Assembly: GCA_964608895.1 (NCBI GenBank)
Contig: CAZSPT010000018.1
Span: 1 to 15,850, forward strand
DNA: 15,850 bases
From: CAZSPT01 sp964608895
GTDB taxonomy: Bacteria > Patescibacteriota > Patescibacteriia > 2-01-FULL-39-33
Direction: 5' to 3'
A program made the translations under genes and the position numbers. This document shows, piece after piece, positions 12,506 to 15,850 of this stretch. The notes under the pieces were generated by a model, which was not told the DNA's origin, did no database searches, and worked only from the letters and a program-made list of their open reading frames with translations. Each line of letters begins with the position of its first letter. The stretch's first letter is position 1.

Positions 12506-13644
12506 ACTGGATCAATCTTTTTCATATCTACCAACCGCCCGGCCAACGACCGGAAATTTTTAAAAAAGTAACCGAAGAAAGTTATTTTTTAATTATTAAA
12601 CTTTTAAAAAAATACCCTCGCTTAAAAATCACTTTAAATATTTCCGGCTCGCTCTTGGAACAGCTCGGCCGGGAGCATCGGTTTATTAAAGAATTAATTT
12701 CTTTGATAAAAGCCGAAAAAATCGAACTTACCGGAACGGCCAAATACCACCCGATTCTGCCACTGTTGCCGGCAGCCGAAATAATCCGGCAAATTAAATT
12801 AAATGATCAAACGGCTAAAAAATTTTTCGGCCGGCTTTATCGGCCAAAAGGATTTTTTCTTCCGGAAATGGCCTATAGCCGGCCGGTTGGAAAAATCATC
12901 CGAACGGCCGGCTTTGACTGGCTCGCCTTGGACGAAATCCATCTGCGAAAAAAAACAGTCCGGCCGGAAATCGGCTATTTGATCAACGGCCTAGACCTTA
13001 AAGCTGTTTTTAGAAACCGGCAGTATTCAAAATCTTTTCCTCCGGAAAAAATAATTAAAAACTTCAACCGGCTGAAGCAGGAAAAATTTCTTGTTACCGC
13101 CCACGACGGCGAGCTTTACGGCCATCATCACCGAAATTGGCGGGTTTTTTCCGATAAAATTTTCCAGTCGCCAAAAATAAACTTTCTGACTGTTTCAGAA
13201 TATCTAAAAAAACTCACTTTAATTGAAAAAATTTCCCCGCGACCGGCCAGCTGGGAGTCTCAGCCAAAAGAATTAAGCCGAAAAAATCCCTACGCTCTTT
13301 GGAATAATCCGGATAATTTTATCCAAAAAGAGCTTTGGCGGCTGGACCGGCTCGCTTTAGCGGCTATTGAAAAAAATTCCGGCGATCCAAACCACTGCCA
13401 AGCGCGACAGCGGTTGGATCGGGCCCAGGCAAGTTGTGGCTGGTGGTGGGCTTCGGAAAAAAAACCAAGCGCTTTTTCAAACATCGCCTGGAATCCCGAA
13501 CAAATCAAAAAAAACGCCCAAGAAATGATTGAAGCCGTCCGAACCATCCAAACTGTTCCAAAAAAAACAAAACTCCGGGCGGAAAAAATATATTTTCAAC
13601 TTATGAAAAAAGTCTGGACTCATCACTGGAAATATTATGGTTAA
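12502..13644 (+). CDS. Short GH57 family glycoside hydrolase/transferase
   Basis: This 380-residue protein carries the GH57 motifs in order: HIYQPP (8-13), NISGSLLEQL (46-55), GTAKYHPILPLLP (78-90), GFFLPEMAY (117-125) with nucleophile candidate E122, and HDGELYGHHH (201-210) with acid/base candidate D202. These fall close to the positions of E123 and D214 in Thermococcus litoralis 4-alpha-glucanotransferase. The chain stops after a helical C-terminal region (CGWWWAS and later helices) and lacks the long beta-rich C-terminal part of the 650-residue amylase/transferase members. It probably cuts or transfers alpha-1,4-glucan made by the upstream synthase, as amylase, glucanotransferase or branching enzyme; sequence alone does not decide. 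It overlaps glgA by 4 bases and the next gene by 8. Confidence 0.85.
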   Translation: MNWINLFHIYQPPGQRPEIFKKVTEESYFLIIKLLKKYPRLKITLNISGSLLEQLGREHRFIKELISLIKAEKIELTGTAKYHPILPLLPAAEIIRQIKLNDQTAKKFFGRLYRPKGFFLPEMAYSRPVGKIIRTAGFDWLALDEIHLRKKTVRPEIGYLINGLDLKAVFRNRQYSKSFPPEKIIKNFNRLKQEKFLVTAHDGELYGHHHRNWRVFSDKIFQSPKINFLTVSEYLKKLTLIEKISPRPASWESQPKELSRKNPYALWNNPDNFIQKELWRLDRLALAAIEKNSGDPNHCQARQRLDRAQASCGWWWASEKKPSAFSNIAWNPEQIKKNAQEMIEAVRTIQTVPKKTKLRAEKIYFQLMKKVWTHHWKYYG

Positions 13645-14695
13645 AAAAACTTTATTGAAAAAATTTTTAATCTTAAAATCCCCCCAGAGGCCAAAGAGTA
13701 ATTTTGAATCCCTGAAAAACGACACTTATTCAATCTACGCCCAGGGGCTTTTGGCGGCCGGAGCGATTGACCAAGCTGAAATTATTTATCTCAGTCCAAA
13801 ACTAACCAACCAAAGCATTCAGATAAAGAAGGGGATAACAATTCATTTTTTTAAAAATCCGGCGGCGGCGGCCAAAATTATCCAACAGCCCTGGGAGCTT
13901 GTTTTAGTAAGAGGCAATTACTCCCAATGGCAACCGCTTCTAAAAAAAATTTCAGCTGAAATTAAAATGTTTTACGCCGCTGATTCCGACTTCTGGCCGC
14001 GATTCTGGAATCCCAAAGAAATTGACATTGTTTTTGTCGACGAAAAAAAATACGGCCGGGAGCTGAAACGAAAATATCCTTGGCTGACCGCCCCGATTCT
14101 TGAAAAAGCGGTTAATGAAAAAATCTTTAAGCCGAAAAAAACCGCTAAAAAATTTGACCTTTGTTATGTCGCCGGTTTTTTACCTTGGAAAAATCACAAC
14201 CAACTCTTTTCTCAAATCGCCAAACTGCCCGAACCTTGGAAAATAAAAACCGTTCTGGTCGGCAATACTTTTAACCGAGAACGAATCGCCTGGGTTCTTT
14301 CTTGGAAATATAAAGTCTGGTTTAAATGGACCGGCTCTCTCGGCTCCCGAAAAGTCGCCGACTATCTCCGCCAAAGCAAATTTTCAGTCTTTCCCGGAGA
14401 GCTTGACGCCAACCCGCGTGCTTTAACTGAAAGCCTTGCCTGCGGAATTCCGGTTCTGATTAACTCTGATATTACCGGCGGTCGCCACTTAATCAACTCA
14501 AAAACCGGAATCAGCCGGCCACTCCATCAATTTCACCAAGGAATCTCTTGGCTAAAAAAACACTATCGGAATTTTTCTCCGGAATTATTTTTTCAAAAAA
14601 ATCTCCGGCTGGAAAAAATAATTTCAGAAAGTTTCTTGAAGCCGATTGAGCAAGTAAAAGCGAAAAAAAATAATCAAACTAAAAAAAATGATTAA
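13637..14695 (+). CDS. GT-B glycosyltransferase (GT4-like)
   Basis: This 352-residue protein has no signal peptide or membrane helix. The C-terminal half is a Rossmann-type GT-B donor domain: FDLCYVAGFLPWKNH (173-187), TVLVGN (205-210), WTGSLGSRKVADYL (231-244) and VFPGELDANPRALTESLACGIPVL (251-274 by parts), in which E265 is the second Glu of the EX7E-type motif of retaining GT4 enzymes. The N-terminal half is poorly conserved and holds LVLVRGNYSQW near 88-98 and FYAADSDFWPRFW near 112-124. It would transfer a sugar from a nucleotide donor to an unknown acceptor. It overlaps both neighbours by 8 bases, and the fixed pairing with a downstream ATP-grasp gene suggests that the two act on one product. 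It is not a glycogen synthase by motif. Confidence 0.78.
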   Translation: MVKKTLLKKFLILKSPQRPKSNFESLKNDTYSIYAQGLLAAGAIDQAEIIYLSPKLTNQSIQIKKGITIHFFKNPAAAAKIIQQPWELVLVRGNYSQWQPLLKKISAEIKMFYAADSDFWPRFWNPKEIDIVFVDEKKYGRELKRKYPWLTAPILEKAVNEKIFKPKKTAKKFDLCYVAGFLPWKNHNQLFSQIAKLPEPWKIKTVLVGNTFNRERIAWVLSWKYKVWFKWTGSLGSRKVADYLRQSKFSVFPGELDANPRALTESLACGIPVLINSDITGGRHLINSKTGISRPLHQFHQGISWLKKHYRNFSPELFFQKNLRLEKIISESFLKPIEQVKAKKNNQTKKND

Positions 14696-15563
14696 AATCG
14701 CTCTAGCAAAAGCTCCAAATAAAATCCATCTAAAATACGGCCGAGCCTTAAGGGCGTTGGGAGCCAGAACAAAATTCTTTGAAATCAATCCGGTTGACTG
14801 GCAGGAAAAATTAAAAAAAATCATTCCAGAGATTAAAGCGGTTGTCTGGCATTCCAATGATAAAGGAAAATACTACCGAGAAATCCACGACCGAATTTTT
14901 TTTATTGAAAAAATTTTTCAACTGCCGGTTTTTCCCAATCTTAGACAATATTTTTCCTTTAACGACAAAATTAAACAATTTGATATTTTCAAATATCTAA
15001 AAATCCCTCAACCAAAAACTTTTATCAGCTACCAAAAAGAATCAGCTTTAAAATTCTGCCGAGAAACAAAATATCCTTTTATTTTGAAAGACGCTCACAG
15101 CGCCTCCGGTTTGGGAGTGTTTTTAATCACCAGCCAAAGTCAAGCTGAAAAAATTGTCCGGAAAATATTTTCGCCGAACGGCTGGAATTCAATTTTTAGC
15201 CATTTCTACGCTCAAGAATTTATTCCCGGGCTGGAAAAAAGCCTCCGGGTAATTACTGTCGGCCCGAAGGCGATTTTCGGCTACTGGCGAACCAGCGAAG
15301 TTAGCGACTGGAAGCACAACGCCGGCAGTGGCCGGGTGTCTACTGAAAAAGTGCCGGCCGAGGCTTTGAAAATTTCAAAAAAAATATCCCGAAAAATGAA
15401 CTACCACTGGATGTCCTACGATTTTATCACCGCCGATCGAAAACTGCTTTGTCTGGAGTCTTCCTGCAATTTCGGAGTCGCCGGCGCCCGGCGACTCGGC
15501 CGCGACATTAGAAAAATCCAAATGAACCATCTTTTAAGCCAACTTAAAAAAAACAACAAATAA
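14688..15563 (+). CDS. ATP-grasp ligase, RimK-like
   Basis: This 291-residue protein has the ATP-grasp layout. KIKQFDIFKYLKIPQPKTF (94-112) is the usual lead-in, FILKDAHSASGLGVFLI (131-147) carries ATP-binding K134 and the Gly-rich loop, AQEFIPG (175-181) and KSLRVITVG (184-192) form the hinge and substrate Arg region, and DFI (245-247) with LESSCNFG (256-263) supplies the Mg-binding Asp, Glu and Asn. Enzymes of this fold join a carboxylate to an amine, thiol or hydroxyl through an acyl phosphate. RimK relatives add amino acids, often glutamate, to protein or small-molecule ends. The substrate here is unknown. Translational coupling to a GT-B gene in a glucan operon hints at a sugar-linked amino acid or peptide, but this is inference. 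D-Ala-D-Ala ligase is unlikely given the short length and motif details. Confidence 0.8.
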   Translation: MIKIALAKAPNKIHLKYGRALRALGARTKFFEINPVDWQEKLKKIIPEIKAVVWHSNDKGKYYREIHDRIFFIEKIFQLPVFPNLRQYFSFNDKIKQFDIFKYLKIPQPKTFISYQKESALKFCRETKYPFILKDAHSASGLGVFLITSQSQAEKIVRKIFSPNGWNSIFSHFYAQEFIPGLEKSLRVITVGPKAIFGYWRTSEVSDWKHNAGSGRVSTEKVPAEALKISKKISRKMNYHWMSYDFITADRKLLCLESSCNFGVAGARRLGRDIRKIQMNHLLSQLKKNNK

Positions 15564-15572
15564 TGTTATATT
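15544..15572 (+). promoter_or_regulatory. Possible promoter of the GalT-family gene, leaderless
   Basis: TTAAAA (15544-15549), a 17-base spacer, and TATATT (15567-15572). The start would fall at or within two bases of the ATG at 15581, so the message would be leaderless, and no Shine-Dalgarno sequence is present. The -35 is weak; read-through from the upstream operon is the alternative. Confidence 0.35.
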
Positions 15573-15580
15573 AATTATAT

Positions 15581-15850
15581 ATGAAATCGGAAATACGGGG
15601 AGATTTTTTTAAGAAAAAATTTGTCTTAATCGCTCCTAAAAGAGGGGGCCGGCCGGGTAAAACCGGCCTTTCCGGGACTAATCAACCAAAAGTTTCAATT
15701 AAGAAAAACTGTCCTTTCTGCCCGGCCAATATCGCTTCGGCCGGCCGAAGCCGACTAACCGTCCCGGCCGAAAAATCCGAACAACCCTGGCTTATTAAAG
15801 TGATTGACAACAAATTCCCAGCGCTCTCCCAAAACAATCCCAAAGCATAC
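15581..15850 (+). CDS. GalT-family nucleotidyltransferase, N-terminal part
   Basis: The first 90 residues are present and the frame is open at the window edge. The start MKSEIRGDFFKKKFVLIAPKRGGRP matches by parts the family opening around an Arg-Pro after VLIAPKR. NCPFCP supplies C44 and C47, the first half of the zinc or structural Cys pair of HIT-superfamily hexose-1-phosphate uridylyltransferases. KVIDNKFPAL (73-82) is the conserved Asn-Lys-Phe-Pro segment. GalT swaps UMP between UDP-glucose and galactose-1-P; related proteins act as ADP-glucose phosphorylases. Beside a glucan synthase, a role in making or recycling a sugar nucleotide is reasonable. The His-Pro-His catalytic motif lies beyond the window, so the specificity is open. 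Confidence 0.82.
   Translation, partial: MKSEIRGDFFKKKFVLIAPKRGGRPGKTGLSGTNQPKVSIKKNCPFCPANIASAGRSRLTVPAEKSEQPWLIKVIDNKFPALSQNNPKAY

Noticed and set aside
1..15850. CRISPR array, insertion sequence, tRNA or rRNA genes
   Set aside because: I saw no regularly spaced repeats, no transposase or terminal inverted repeats, and no cloverleaf or rRNA motifs on either strand.

Overview
The window reads as a chromosomal segment of a Candidate Phyla Radiation (Patescibacteria) bacterium, most likely of the Parcubacteria group. The reasons are: several small type IV secretion (TrbC/VirB2-like) pilin paralogues of the kind common in that group, very tight gene packing with many start/stop overlaps, AT-rich lysine-heavy coding, a bifunctional PGI/PMI of archaeal type, a GH57 enzyme beside a GT5 glycogen synthase, and many genes without a Shine-Dalgarno sequence. 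TGA is used as a stop (ends of the genes at 3723, 12505 and 6909), so the recoded Gracilibacteria/Absconditabacteria code does not apply. The lineage is an inference from gene content, not from a marker gene.

Left part (1-2300): an unassigned stretch and a bidirectional terminator, then a divergent pair. On the minus strand is a PAPS-type sulfotransferase with a likely leaderless promoter and markedly lower G+C than the rest. On the plus strand is an unrecognised 342-residue cytoplasmic protein with a strong Shine-Dalgarno sequence and its own terminator.

Surface cluster (2294-5430, plus strand): a lipoprotein-type extracellular solute-binding protein overlaps by ATGA the first of four tandem pilin-like genes. 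The third pilin gene has its own consensus promoter, the best ribosome binding site of the window and a hairpin just after it, so it is probably the most abundant subunit. The second and third copies share the YGGF-W core with the others, and copies 3 and 4 share a 37-base identical block. A bidirectional terminator separates this cluster from convergent minus-strand genes.

Minus-strand glycosylation block (5428-9666): reading leftwards, PGI/PMI, an STT3/GT-C-like membrane glycosyltransferase, and a DPM1/ALG5-like GT2, spaced 8 and 15 bases apart, then a separately promoted lipoprotein. Together these could make hexose phosphates, load a polyprenyl-phosphate carrier and transfer sugar to exported proteins such as the adjacent pilins and binding protein (inference).

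Glycogen-like operon (9711-15850, plus strand): one promoter precedes yebC, ruvC, a GT5 glycogen/starch synthase, a short GH57 enzyme, a GT-B glycosyltransferase and a RimK-like ATP-grasp ligase. All are joined by overlaps of 4-11 bases or a 1-base gap. A GalT-family gene begins at 15581 and runs out of the window. The unusual parts are the coupling of the DNA-repair pair yebC-ruvC to polysaccharide genes, the Lys-to-Gln change in the GlgA sugar-nucleotide motif, and the GT plus ATP-grasp pair of unknown product.
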